This document shows, piece after piece, positions 41,081 through 49,859 of a DNA stretch of 64,000 bases (its first letter is position 1; each line of letters starts with the position of its first letter). A model generated the notes under the pieces. That model was not told the DNA's origin. It ran no database searches and saw only the letters and a list, made by a program, of their open reading frames with translations. The position numbers and the translations under genes were made by a program. This DNA is from DAOUET01 sp034430155 (GTDB lineage Bacteria; Chloroflexota; Anaerolineae; Anaerolineales; UBA4823), in contig DAOUET010000122.1 in the NCBI GenBank assembly GCA_034430155.1, positions 1-64,000 of the forward strand, in the 5' to 3' direction.

Positions 41081-43141
41081 TCAATCTGCCGGCTTTCCTT
41101 CCATCTCGGCGCGCACAGCCCGGTATAAATTCTCGGCTTTGAGTTCATTTAGAGTATAACAGGGAGATTGGAGGTGTTCCGCCAGGGCCTGGGCCAGGCC
41201 TTGATCGAAGGCGGTATGTTCCATATTGATCACCACACAACGCATATTTTCATCGGCAATCATATTGGCGATGCGGTGGGCTTCTTCTTGGGGGGGTAAC
41301 CCGCTCATGGAAACGTTCCCTGCTCCGTCAGTGAGCAGGATGAGCAGAGGCATCACATCTGGGTGTAAAAGTATCTCCTGGTGGATGATCTGGTAAGCCA
41401 GGTACAGACCGGCTGACAAGGGCGTCTTACCACCGACAGGGATATCAGCCAGGGCTCGCCGGGCCAATTGAATCGAATTTGTCGGTGGCAGCACTAGGGT
41501 TGCGCGATCTTTTTGAAAGACAGCCAGGCCCGTGCGATCGCGCCTTTGGTAAGCATCCGTAAGCAGGGAAAGGATCGCCCCCTTGGTGGCGGACATACGT
41601 TCAGCCACTGCCATAGACCAGGAGGCGTCAACCAGAAAAAGCACCAGATTGGCGGTTTTCTTGACCCGTACTTTGCGCTGGAAGTCGCTGGGCCGGATGG
41701 CAAACGCCACCCGTTTGCGTAGATCGTGTCGTTGTTTCTGGTAAGGGGCTGCCGCCCGCAAGGTGGCATCAAAGGCTAAATCATCGGTTTTGCCTTTGGC
41801 TGGCCGTGCTTGGATATAGCGACCGCGCTTGCGCTCGGTGTAACTTTGGGAACGTCGCCCGGCTTTCTTACGCGTCAGCCTATCGAGCGGGTTATACAGT
41901 TTGCGCGGGGTAAAGGAGCTGCCGATTTTTACTTTATCGCCGCCCTGCCACCATTGGGAAGTCCCGGCGTCGAAAACGCATTGGAGGGCGGGATTCACAG
42001 GTCCCTGGCTCGGATCAGATTCCTCTGCCTCTATCTCCTGGGGGGAACCTTTTTTTTTATGTCTCGTTTCCTGCTCTTCCTTGACCGGCTGTGGTTCTCC
42101 CGCGGAGGAGGTCTCGCCCTGAAGCTGTTCGATGCGATCTTGCAACTCATTAATGCTGATTTCAGCTTGTTGGAAAGGACCACGCCGGATCCTGTGGGGC
42201 AATGCCAGCTCTGCCGCCAGGGCGATATCGCGTTCGTTGATAGCCGTGCGGCCTTCGAAGGCCGCATGGGCTCGAGCTGTTTTTAAGATCACCAAATCGC
42301 CCCGGTGTCCATCCACATTGAGAGCCGCGGTGAGCGAGGCGATCGACAACAGATCGCGTGTGGTGTAGGTAACCTGATCTAAGAGCTCACGCGCCCGCTC
42401 GATGTTTTGGGAGAGATCTTCCTCCTTAGGCAACCATTGCTGGCGGAATCCCTCCGGGTCATATTCAAAGGCCAGGTTTCGTTCCATGATCAGTACCCGC
42501 TCTCGTGCCTCACGGATGCCGTGAATCTCAACCGATAGCGCAAAGCGGTCTAGCAGCTGCGGACGTAGGTCACCTTCCTCGGGATTCATGGTTCCCACCA
42601 GGATAAAACGGGCGGGATGGGAAAACGATATGCTTTCCCGTTCCACGATGTTCATTCCCATCGCAGCCGAGTCGAGTAAAAGATCGACGACGTGATCGTC
42701 CAGAAGATTGACTTCGTCGATATAGAGTAAACCGCGGTTGGCTGCTGCCAGCACGCCGGCCTCGAAATGGCGCTCCCCTTTTTGAATGGCTTTCTCGATG
42801 TCCAAGGTTCCGACCACGCGGTCTTCAGTGGCCGAGACCGGCAGGTTTACGAATGAAGTAGGCCGTAATTCTACCGGCAAAGGTCCTTCTTTTGCGGCTC
42901 GTTCCCGGCATTCTGTGCACCAGGTAGTCGGGCGGTCTGGGTCACAACCAAAGCGGCAGTCTTTAACCACCCTTACGTGTGGTAGCAGAGCGGCTAATGC
43001 TCGCGCCGCAGTTGACTTGGCTGTGCCGCGCTCGCCGCGTATCAATACGCCGCCAATGCGAGGCGCGACTGCGTTCAAGATCAGGGCGCGCTTCATGCGT
43101 TCTTGGCCCACAATTGCTGTAAAGGGATAAATCGGGGGCAT
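41081..43141 (-). CDS. Mg/Co-chelatase-type AAA+ and VWA protein (ChlI-ChlD fusion)
   Basis: The 686-residue product joins a BchI-like AAA+ domain (Walker A GERGTAKST near residue 37, GLLYIDEVNLLDDHVVDLLL Walker B near 140) and a BchD-like part with a Glu/Lys-rich linker (about 345-390) and a C-terminal VWA domain with MIDAS motif DASWSMA near residue 505 and LLTDGAGN. A four-Cys cluster (CRFGCD, CTEC) lies near residue 65. Such fusions insert Mg into protoporphyrin or Co into hydrogenobyrinate with a large third subunit, or act as general MoxR-like activators. No porphyrin gene is adjacent, except a PucC-type gene 7 kb away. Confidence 0.88.
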   Translation of the reverse strand: MPPIYPFTAIVGQERMKRALILNAVAPRIGGVLIRGERGTAKSTAARALAALLPHVRVVKDCRFGCDPDRPTTWCTECRERAAKEGPLPVELRPTSFVNLPVSATEDRVVGTLDIEKAIQKGERHFEAGVLAAANRGLLYIDEVNLLDDHVVDLLLDSAAMGMNIVERESISFSHPARFILVGTMNPEEGDLRPQLLDRFALSVEIHGIREARERVLIMERNLAFEYDPEGFRQQWLPKEEDLSQNIERARELLDQVTYTTRDLLSIASLTAALNVDGHRGDLVILKTARAHAAFEGRTAINERDIALAAELALPHRIRRGPFQQAEISINELQDRIEQLQGETSSAGEPQPVKEEQETRHKKKGSPQEIEAEESDPSQGPVNPALQCVFDAGTSQWWQGGDKVKIGSSFTPRKLYNPLDRLTRKKAGRRSQSYTERKRGRYIQARPAKGKTDDLAFDATLRAAAPYQKQRHDLRKRVAFAIRPSDFQRKVRVKKTANLVLFLVDASWSMAVAERMSATKGAILSLLTDAYQRRDRTGLAVFQKDRATLVLPPTNSIQLARRALADIPVGGKTPLSAGLYLAYQIIHQEILLHPDVMPLLILLTDGAGNVSMSGLPPQEEAHRIANMIADENMRCVVINMEHTAFDQGLAQALAEHLQSPCYTLNELKAENLYRAVRAEMEGKPAD

Positions 43142-43206
43142 GCCTTAACCTCTTCGTTCTGATTATAACCGAGACCCAATCTTATCGGGTGTATGTCTCT
43201 TCTGTG

Positions 43207-43255
43207 GCAAATTCTCCCCAGACTAGGGGTAGTTGGCAAACTCGCCCCCAATCTG
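43207..43255. repeat. Pair of CCCC-rich regulatory dyads between divergent genes
   Basis: Copy one, GGCAAATTCTCCCCAGACTA then GGGG (43207-43229), and copy two, GGCAAACTCGCCCCCAATCT then G (43235-43255), are imperfect direct repeats. The word CCCCAATCTG at 43246-43255 also occurs twice at 60787-60823. They lie between the divergent chelatase and S1 genes, close to the -35 of the S1 promoter. Confidence 0.5.
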
Positions 43256-43281
43256 ACTTGCACACAATCTTATCATAAAGG

Positions 43282-43310
43282 TTGCCAAGATATATTTCTC
43301 GATTTATAAT
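43282..43310 (+). promoter_or_regulatory. Promoter of ribosomal protein S1 gene
   Basis: TTGCCA at 43282-43287 and TATAAT at 43305-43310 are 17 nt apart. Transcription would start near 43317, about 30 nt before the ATG at 43348. The dyad pair at 43207-43255 ends 27 bp upstream. Confidence 0.8.
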
Positions 43311-43347
43311 GTATGGACATTTCAAAATAGCCGGAGTAATTTATCAA

Positions 43348-45138
43348 ATGGATCAGGATGATATCCTTATTGGGCAGGAGGCTTCACCGGAGGAGAAACA
43401 AACAGTTGAAGTAAATACTCAAGTGCAGACTTCAGAAACGCGCCCATCTATGGATTCGCTGCTTAAAGAGGAAGGTTTGAGCTTAGATTTCCCACAGCAA
43501 GGCGAAACTCGAACGGGGGTCATTGCCAGTATCGGCGAAAATGAAGTTCTAGTGAGTATAGGAACGAAATCAGAAGGCATTATCCCCTTGCGTGAACTGG
43601 ATCAGCTTACTGCTGACGAACGGGAAAAGTTCGCGATCGGCAGGGAAATACCGGTTTATGTGGTTATCCCTGAAGATTCAAATGGGAACGTGCAGCTTTC
43701 TTATACGCGCGCCATCGAAGAACAAGATTGGCAACGCGCCGAGGCTTTGTTGGAATCGGGCGACAATTTCGAAGGAGAGATTATTGGCTTCAACAAAGGG
43801 GGGTTGCTTGTGCCGCTGGGACATCTGCGCGGTTTTGTCCCAGGATCCCAGGTGAGTGTCCTGCGCCGGACCGACGCCACTGGCAGTACACCTGAACAGC
43901 GTTGGGGGGATATGGTCGACGAGACCATCACGGCGCGGGTGATTGAAGTTGACCGTGAACGGCGTCGATTGATCCTCTCCGAGAGAGCCGCCTTGCAAGA
44001 AACGCGCGAATCTTTGAAGGAACGGTTGCTGGAAGAATTGGAAGAAGGGGATGTGCGCACTGGGCGGGTCACAAGTCTGGCTAATTTTGGCGCTTTCGTC
44101 AATATTGATGGCGCGGATGGCTTGGTACACCTCTCTGAACTTTCCTGGGAACGTATTGATCATCCTAGAGAAGTCCTCATGGTCGGTCAGGAAGTAGAGG
44201 TCAAAGTCATTGGCGTAGACCACGAACGAAAACGCATTGGGTTATCCCTCCGGCAACTTCAACCTGACCCATGGCTTAAGAAAGTTGAAAATATTAAGGA
44301 GGGGCAGTTAGTAGAGGGGACCATTACTCACCTTACCAAGTTTGGGGCTTTTGCCAAGGTGGGTGAAGATCTGGAAGGTCTTATCCATATATCCGAACTA
44401 AGCGATCAACGCATCGCTCATCCCAAAGAAGTTGTACATGAAGGAGACGTGGTTACGCTGCGAGTCATAAAGATAGAGCCCGAACGCCATCGCATTGGTT
44501 TAAGCGTACGCAAGGTCGACTCGCCTGCCTACACGGATCTGGACTGGAAGACCACCTTAGCTGATATTGTAGAAGAAACCCACGAAGGACCTGAAGGAAA
44601 GCTGGCAGAAGCCCTAGGGCAGGTTGTTCAGGCTGAAGTCGGAGGATCTTCCGCCGATATCGAGATTGCCCCTGAAGCCACTGCAGCACAGGCTGCCGAA
44701 GGTGGACAGGAACCACCCGTAGAGTACCTAGATACTGAGGGGCTCCCATCAGAACCGACTGAAACCCCGGAACCAGCAATCCAGGCGCCCGAGGTAGAAG
44801 AACCTACAGCCCAAACTGGAGAGGTAGAAGAACCCTTAGCGGAGGAGCCCGAGGCCCAAGAGTCCGTGCCTGAAGCGCCTGATACGGAGGTATCTGCCTC
44901 ACAGACACCTGAGGTAGAAGAACCCTTAGCGGAGGAGCCTGAGGCCCAAGAGTCCGTGCCGGAAGCGCCTGATACGGAGGTATCTGCCTCGCAGACATCT
45001 GAGGCAGAAGAACCCGCAGCAGAGACTCCAGCGGCGGAAGAGATTGTTGCAGAGATGTCTGATCTGGAAGAAGAGCAAAAGGAACAGGTAGAACCGCAAG
45101 ATATACCCTCTCCGCCAGGTTCAAATCATAAGAACTAG
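43348..45138 (+). CDS. rpsA: Ribosomal protein S1-like RNA-binding protein with four S1 domains
   Basis: I chose the ATG at 43348 (596 residues) because GGAG lies 11 nt upstream and the predicted transcript starts after the earlier start at 43282. There are four S1 domains: starting GETRTGVIASIGENEVLVSI (residues about 50), GDNFEGEIIGFNKGGLLVPL, GDVRTGRVTSLANFGAFVNI and GQLVEGTITHLTKFGAFAKV (about 320). The C-terminal 170 residues are Glu/Pro-rich and disordered, with two almost identical 30-residue repeats. It binds mRNA and helps initiation on the 30S subunit. A terminator follows. Confidence 0.9.
   Translation: MDQDDILIGQEASPEEKQTVEVNTQVQTSETRPSMDSLLKEEGLSLDFPQQGETRTGVIASIGENEVLVSIGTKSEGIIPLRELDQLTADEREKFAIGREIPVYVVIPEDSNGNVQLSYTRAIEEQDWQRAEALLESGDNFEGEIIGFNKGGLLVPLGHLRGFVPGSQVSVLRRTDATGSTPEQRWGDMVDETITARVIEVDRERRRLILSERAALQETRESLKERLLEELEEGDVRTGRVTSLANFGAFVNIDGADGLVHLSELSWERIDHPREVLMVGQEVEVKVIGVDHERKRIGLSLRQLQPDPWLKKVENIKEGQLVEGTITHLTKFGAFAKVGEDLEGLIHISELSDQRIAHPKEVVHEGDVVTLRVIKIEPERHRIGLSVRKVDSPAYTDLDWKTTLADIVEETHEGPEGKLAEALGQVVQAEVGGSSADIEIAPEATAAQAAEGGQEPPVEYLDTEGLPSEPTETPEPAIQAPEVEEPTAQTGEVEEPLAEEPEAQESVPEAPDTEVSASQTPEVEEPLAEEPEAQESVPEAPDTEVSASQTSEAEEPAAETPAAEEIVAEMSDLEEEQKEQVEPQDIPSPPGSNHKN
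44821..45000 (+). repeat. 90-bp tandem duplication in the S1 gene tail
   Basis: Bases 44821-44910 and 44911-45000 are direct repeats with about four differences (at repeat positions 30, 51, 81 and 88). Each encodes a 30-residue unit starting EVEEPLAEEPEAQESVPEAP. Fragments of the unit flank both ends, so the tract grows by slippage. Confidence 0.9.
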
Positions 45139-45153
45139 GCTGGTGAAAACTGG

Positions 45154-45187
45154 AGCGCACCACCTAATGGTGCGCTTTTTCTTTTTA
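45154..45187 (+). terminator. Intrinsic terminator of the S1 gene
   Basis: AGCGCACCA pairs with TGGTGCGCT around a 5-nt loop and is followed by TTTTTCTTTTT. Confidence 0.9.
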
Positions 45188-45554
45188 ATAGAGGCGAACT
45201 CCCCTTAAAAAAGGTCATTAAAGTAAGCGTGACCGGTTTCCCACTTGCTGGTTTAGGCGATCCTGCTATCCACGCGGCTGCATAAGAAGTGCTCCGGCGC
45301 AGGCCCAGCTACTCAGCACCCCTTGCCGGGCTCTTTTCAGGCAGCTCAATCAAAATTTCGGCGAGAGGCGTTCATCTTAAGGCTGATTCTAAGAATTTTA
45401 TTAACTTAGCGTACTTTGGACATAAAATGGCATGGGCTTTGATCAATCTCTGGTAGAATACGATTGGACAAGCTATCTCATAATCAATGGCTCACACCGC
45501 TCCACAGCGGCTGCAGGCACTTGTGTTATGTAGCAATCGTTTAGGAGGTACACT
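45188..45554. other. clpC upstream region, no gene
   Basis: About 370 nt without a gene. A possible -10, TAGAAT near 45454, lacks a good -35. No clear CtsR or CIRCE element was recognised. The strong Shine-Dalgarno of clpC (AGGAGG at 45543) marks the end. Confidence 0.4.
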
Positions 45555-48038
45555 TTGTCTAGCATGGAGCGTTTTACCCAAAGGGCGCGTAGAGTGCTCA
45601 GCCTAGCTCACCAGGAAGCAGAGCGTATGCGCCATAATTACATAGGAACAGAACATCTTCTCTTGGGGTTGATCCGTGAAGAAGGTGGTGTTGCAGGACG
45701 TGTCTTGCGAGAATTAGGCCTGGAAGGTGATCGCGTCCAGGAAATTGTGGAACGGTTGACCGGGACAGGAACTTACCAAGGAGGCAAACTAGATCTCTCA
45801 CCAGGGACACAGCAGGTGCTTGAATACGCAGTCGAAGAGGCGCGTCGCATGGGGCACCATTATATTGGCACCGAGCACATCCTGCTTGGCTTGGTGCGTC
45901 ACGGTGAAGGCGTGGCGATTGATGTTTTACGCAAGCTGGGCGTAACTCCTGAACAAATCCGACGACAGACGCGCCGTGTGCTCCAAGAGGCGAGCACATC
46001 TCAACGGGGTTCTGTGGAGCGAAAATCTTCACAGGAAAAACCGCGTCCAAAGACCCCGATGGTTGACCAGTTAGCGGTGGATTTAACCGGGTTAGCTGAA
46101 GAAAACAAACTCGATCCGGTCATCGGTCGCCAAATGGAGATCGAACGGGTCATCCAGATCCTGGCCAGGCGTACAAAAAACAACCCTGCCTTGATTGGTG
46201 AACCCGGTGTTGGTAAAACGGCAATTGTCGAGGGCTTAACCCAACGTATTGTGGAGGGAGATGTCCCTGCACTGCTCTTAGATAAACGTGTCTTGCAGCT
46301 GGACGTTGGCTCGCTGGTAGCTGGAACGATGTATCGCGGCCAATTTGAAGAACGCCTCAAACGTGTTATTGACGAGCTGAAGGCTTCAGGTGCTATCCTG
46401 TTTATCGATGAGGTTCACATGCTGGTAGGGGCTGGCGCGGCTGGCTCCTCGGTAGATGCCGCCAATATATTAAAGCCGGCGCTTTCGCGTGGAGAACTTC
46501 AGGTAATTGGCGCTACCACGATGGACGAGTATCGCAAATATATTGAGAGCGATGCTGCTCTGGAACGCCGTTTTCAGCCTATTATTGTAGATGAACCCAC
46601 CATAGATGAGACCATCGATATCTTACGGGGTGTGCGCATGGCATATGAAGAACATCACCGCTTGACGATTACTGATGAAGCGCTCGACGCGGCGGCTCAT
46701 CTGTCTGCCCGCTATGTCACCGAGCGTTTCTTGCCGGACAAGGCCATTGATCTGATTGATGAATCTTCTTCACGGGTGCGTATGTACAAAAGCCCTGCCG
46801 CTAAAACTGCCAAAGATCTAATCCGGCAGTTGCGGGAGATCCGCCATAACCATAATATCGCTTTAGAAGATGGGCGTTATGAGGACGCTCAAGAGATCCT
46901 GGAGCGCCAGGAGGGATTAGAACGGCAGTTAGAGCGTTTACGCACTGGCTGGGATCGCAGCGAAAGCCCGGTGGTGACCGCAGATGACATTGCCGAATTG
47001 GTTTCCATGTGGACTGGCGTGCCGGTTATGCAAATCGCTCAGGAAGAATCCCAACGCTTGCTGCACATGGAGGATGAGCTGCGGATGCACATTGTCGGCC
47101 AGGAGGAGGCCATTGAGGCCATCTCCAAGGCCGTCCGCCGGGCGCGTGCCGGTCTTAAAGATCCTCGCCGGCCGATTGGGTCCTTTATCTTCCTAGGTCC
47201 AACGGGTGTGGGCAAAACCGAGCTTACCAAAGCACTGGCGCGCTTCCTGTTTGGCAGTGAAGAAGCCCTCGTGCAGCTCGATATGTCAGAATTCATGGAA
47301 CGCCACTCCGTTAGCCGTCTGGTAGGGGCGCCCCCAGGATATGTCGGGTATGAAGATGCCGGACAGCTCACTGAAGCTTTACGGCGGCGTCCGTATTCGA
47401 TCGTGGTCTTCGACGAAGTCGAGAAAGCTCATCCGGAAGCTCATAACATGCTCTTGCAGATCATGGAAGAGGGTCATCTATCCGATGCTCGTGGTCGCAA
47501 GGTGGATTTTCGAAACGCCTTGATCGTGATGACCTCCAACGTGGGCGCGGAGATGATCAAACGCCAATCCACCCTCGGATTCGACCTGCCGCGTGATCAG
47601 CAATTGGAAGACCGCTTGGCATACGATGAAATGCGCAAGAAGCTGATGGATGCTTTGAAGCGCGTCTTCCGTCCCGAATTTATCAACCGGGTTGATTCAG
47701 TAATTGTTTTCCGCTCTTTGAAGAGAGAGGATATCGAGAAAATCGTCCAATTGGAATTGGACAAGGTTGCGGAACGTCTGGAGGAGCACGATATCGTACT
47801 CAAGGCAACCCCTCAAGCGCTAACGACGCTGGCTGATTTAGGTTATGACCCAGATATGGGCGCCCGGCCGCTGAAGCGGGTTATCCAACAGAAAGTGGAG
47901 GATACCCTTTCGGATGCTTTGTTGGCGGGAGAATTTGAGGATGGTGATACAATCCTCGTGGATGTAGAAGATGAAAAGATAATCCTGCGGCGGGGTGAGG
48001 CCGAACCTGCTGAAGAAGAAGTCTTAGCTGCCGGCTAA
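45555..48038 (+). CDS. clpC: ClpC AAA+ protease ATPase
   Basis: The 827-residue product is a full-length ClpC: two N-terminal Clp-N repeats (MERFTQRARRVLSLAHQEAE, then LEYAVEEARRMGHHYIGTEH), AAA-1 with GEPGVGKTAIVEGL near residue 220, a UVR-type middle segment (LREIRHNHNIALEDGRYEDA) and AAA-2 with GPTGVGKTELTKAL near 555. A STLGFD loop in AAA-2 is the ClpP-binding type. The start is probably TTG at 45555, because AGGAGG lies 6 nt before it; the ATG at 45564 is 15 nt away. It feeds unfolded proteins to ClpP. Confidence 0.95.
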   Translation: MSSMERFTQRARRVLSLAHQEAERMRHNYIGTEHLLLGLIREEGGVAGRVLRELGLEGDRVQEIVERLTGTGTYQGGKLDLSPGTQQVLEYAVEEARRMGHHYIGTEHILLGLVRHGEGVAIDVLRKLGVTPEQIRRQTRRVLQEASTSQRGSVERKSSQEKPRPKTPMVDQLAVDLTGLAEENKLDPVIGRQMEIERVIQILARRTKNNPALIGEPGVGKTAIVEGLTQRIVEGDVPALLLDKRVLQLDVGSLVAGTMYRGQFEERLKRVIDELKASGAILFIDEVHMLVGAGAAGSSVDAANILKPALSRGELQVIGATTMDEYRKYIESDAALERRFQPIIVDEPTIDETIDILRGVRMAYEEHHRLTITDEALDAAAHLSARYVTERFLPDKAIDLIDESSSRVRMYKSPAAKTAKDLIRQLREIRHNHNIALEDGRYEDAQEILERQEGLERQLERLRTGWDRSESPVVTADDIAELVSMWTGVPVMQIAQEESQRLLHMEDELRMHIVGQEEAIEAISKAVRRARAGLKDPRRPIGSFIFLGPTGVGKTELTKALARFLFGSEEALVQLDMSEFMERHSVSRLVGAPPGYVGYEDAGQLTEALRRRPYSIVVFDEVEKAHPEAHNMLLQIMEEGHLSDARGRKVDFRNALIVMTSNVGAEMIKRQSTLGFDLPRDQQLEDRLAYDEMRKKLMDALKRVFRPEFINRVDSVIVFRSLKREDIEKIVQLELDKVAERLEEHDIVLKATPQALTTLADLGYDPDMGARPLKRVIQQKVEDTLSDALLAGEFEDGDTILVDVEDEKIILRRGEAEPAEEEVLAAG

Positions 48039-48111
48039 AGTTACTTTTGTATTCAAATCGGAGAACGCCGAGGCGGGATCTGCCGCCTCTGAATGTAGGT
48101 AGAGAAGTGAT

Positions 48112-48140
48112 TGGCGAGCACAGGTTGCTCGCCATTTTCT
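48112..48140 (+). terminator. Intrinsic terminator of clpC
   Basis: TGGCGAGCA pairs with TGCTCGCCA around a 5-nt loop and is followed by TTTTCT. Confidence 0.85.
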
Positions 48141-48236
48141 ATCTACCTCTCTTTATAATGAAAGAGTGCCTTTCTTACTATCCCTAACATTTTGGTTTAG
48201 CCCACAATTTGCCGGTAAACCAAGAGGTGTTCAAAT

Positions 48237-48242
48237 TATAAT
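48237..48242 (+). promoter_or_regulatory. -10 hexamer of radA, leaderless arrangement
   Basis: TATAAT ends 7 nt before the ATG at 48250, and no Shine-Dalgarno is present. Transcription should start at or next to the A of ATG. A second TATAAT at 48154-48159 lies 6 nt before a GTG at 48166 in the same frame, so an alternative longer leaderless form cannot be excluded. Confidence 0.55.
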
Positions 48243-48249
48243 AAGACCT

Positions 48250-49656
48250 ATGTCGAAGGTTCGCACCCAATATGTCTGCCAGCAATGCGGGCGTACCAGT
48301 CCCAGGGATATGGGGCGCTGCCCGCAGTGCGGCGCCTGGAATAGCATGGTTGAAGAGGTGCTGGCGGCTCCGGCCTCCAGGTCAAAGCGTGCTGTGCGCG
48401 GTTTATCCGCAGGTTCCAGACCGCGCCGCCTGACTGAGATCAGTGAAGATGTGGAAGAGCGTCTGCTCCTACCGATCGAGGAGTTCGCTCGCGTCTTGGG
48501 CGGCGGGGTGGTGCCTGGTTCGGTGGTTCTGGTCAGCGGCGATCCAGGCATTGGTAAAAGCACTCTTTTGTTGCAGACTGCTCTTGAAATAGCGCGCAGT
48601 AACCCCGTCCTTTATGTTTCTGGCGAAGAGTCTGAACGCCAGATAAAAATGCGCGCCTTACGCCTGTTGCACACCTCTGATGGCGATCCCCTTATTATGC
48701 CTGAAGACCTCTACTTGGTCACGGAAACCAATCTGAATGCAATTCTTGAGCATGTCACCGAAATCAAACCCCGCTTACTGATCGTCGACTCAATTCAAAC
48801 CACGACGATGCCCGAGTTGGAATCATCGGCCGGCTCGGTTTCTCAGGTGCGGGAGAGCGCCTCCCGGTTGCGTGAATTGGCCAAATCCTCGGGTATCTCC
48901 GTTCTGTTGATCGGACATGTTACTAAAGAGGGTTCTATCGCCGGACCGCGCGTGCTCGAGCACATTGTCGACACGGTGCTTTACCTCGAAGGCGATCGCT
49001 TCCAGACTTATCGTTTGCTCCGTTCGGTGAAAAATCGCTTTGGTGCCACCTCTGAAGTGGGCGTTTTCGAAATGGGTGAGCGTGGTATGAGCGAAATCAC
49101 CAATCCCTCTGAAGCCTTTCTGGCGGAACGAATGGTCAACGCACCTGGATCCGCCATTGCTGTCACGATGGAAGGGACGCGGCCGCTGCTTGTGGAAATT
49201 CAAGGCCTTACCAGCCAAACCTCCTTTGGCAACCCGCGCCGCACACCAAACGGGATAGACTTCAACCGGCTGTTGTTAATTGTGGCTGTGCTTACCCGTC
49301 GCTTTGGCTTGAGGTTGGGTGAACAAGACGTTTTCGTGAACGTTGTCGGAGGGTTAAAGGTGAGTGAACCCGCGGCAGACCTGGCTATTGCCGCGGCGAT
49401 CGCTTCCTCCTCCCGGGATGTGCCTGTGCGCGCCGATACTGTGCTGATCGGGGAAATCGGATTATCGGGCGAGTTGCGCATGGTGAACCGGATGCCCGCT
49501 CGCCTGCGTGAAGCTGCCAAGCTGGGTTTCAAGACCGCCATCGTGCCTCGCCGTATGCGTCGCGGAGAGCAATGGCCCGATAATATCCGCATCACGGAGG
49601 CTCGTTCTCTCCGGCAAGCCCTAGATGGCGCCTTGATGGGGGAAACAGAAGCCTGA
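48250..49656 (+). CDS. radA: DNA repair protein RadA
   Basis: The 468-residue product starts MSKVRTQYVCQQCGRTSPRD with the CxxC...CPQC zinc finger, then the Walker A GDPGIGKSTLLLQ near residue 98, Walker B, the RadA-specific KNRFG motif in VKNRFGATSEVGVFEM and the Lon-like C-terminal domain (IAAAIASSSRDVPVRADTVL, IGEIGLSGELRMV). RadA acts in branch migration of recombination intermediates. I chose the ATG at 48250, where the zinc finger starts, which also fits the leaderless promoter 7 nt upstream. Confidence 0.95.
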   Translation: MSKVRTQYVCQQCGRTSPRDMGRCPQCGAWNSMVEEVLAAPASRSKRAVRGLSAGSRPRRLTEISEDVEERLLLPIEEFARVLGGGVVPGSVVLVSGDPGIGKSTLLLQTALEIARSNPVLYVSGEESERQIKMRALRLLHTSDGDPLIMPEDLYLVTETNLNAILEHVTEIKPRLLIVDSIQTTTMPELESSAGSVSQVRESASRLRELAKSSGISVLLIGHVTKEGSIAGPRVLEHIVDTVLYLEGDRFQTYRLLRSVKNRFGATSEVGVFEMGERGMSEITNPSEAFLAERMVNAPGSAIAVTMEGTRPLLVEIQGLTSQTSFGNPRRTPNGIDFNRLLLIVAVLTRRFGLRLGEQDVFVNVVGGLKVSEPAADLAIAAAIASSSRDVPVRADTVLIGEIGLSGELRMVNRMPARLREAAKLGFKTAIVPRRMRRGEQWPDNIRITEARSLRQALDGALMGETEA

Positions 49657-49859
49657 CCCGTTTGTCATTAATCTAGCTCTTTTTTGCCCCCAGACAAATC
49701 CTTCAACTGTGCAAACGGTGGAGGATTTACTTTTCTCTATACAAAACTTATGTAAACTTACATTGACGGATGCCCTGGGTATCTGTTAGCTTCTTTTATA
49801 CTCGCCATACTGCGCTTTGAGAACCACAGCATAAAGCCATACCTGACTTAAAGTGGCTG

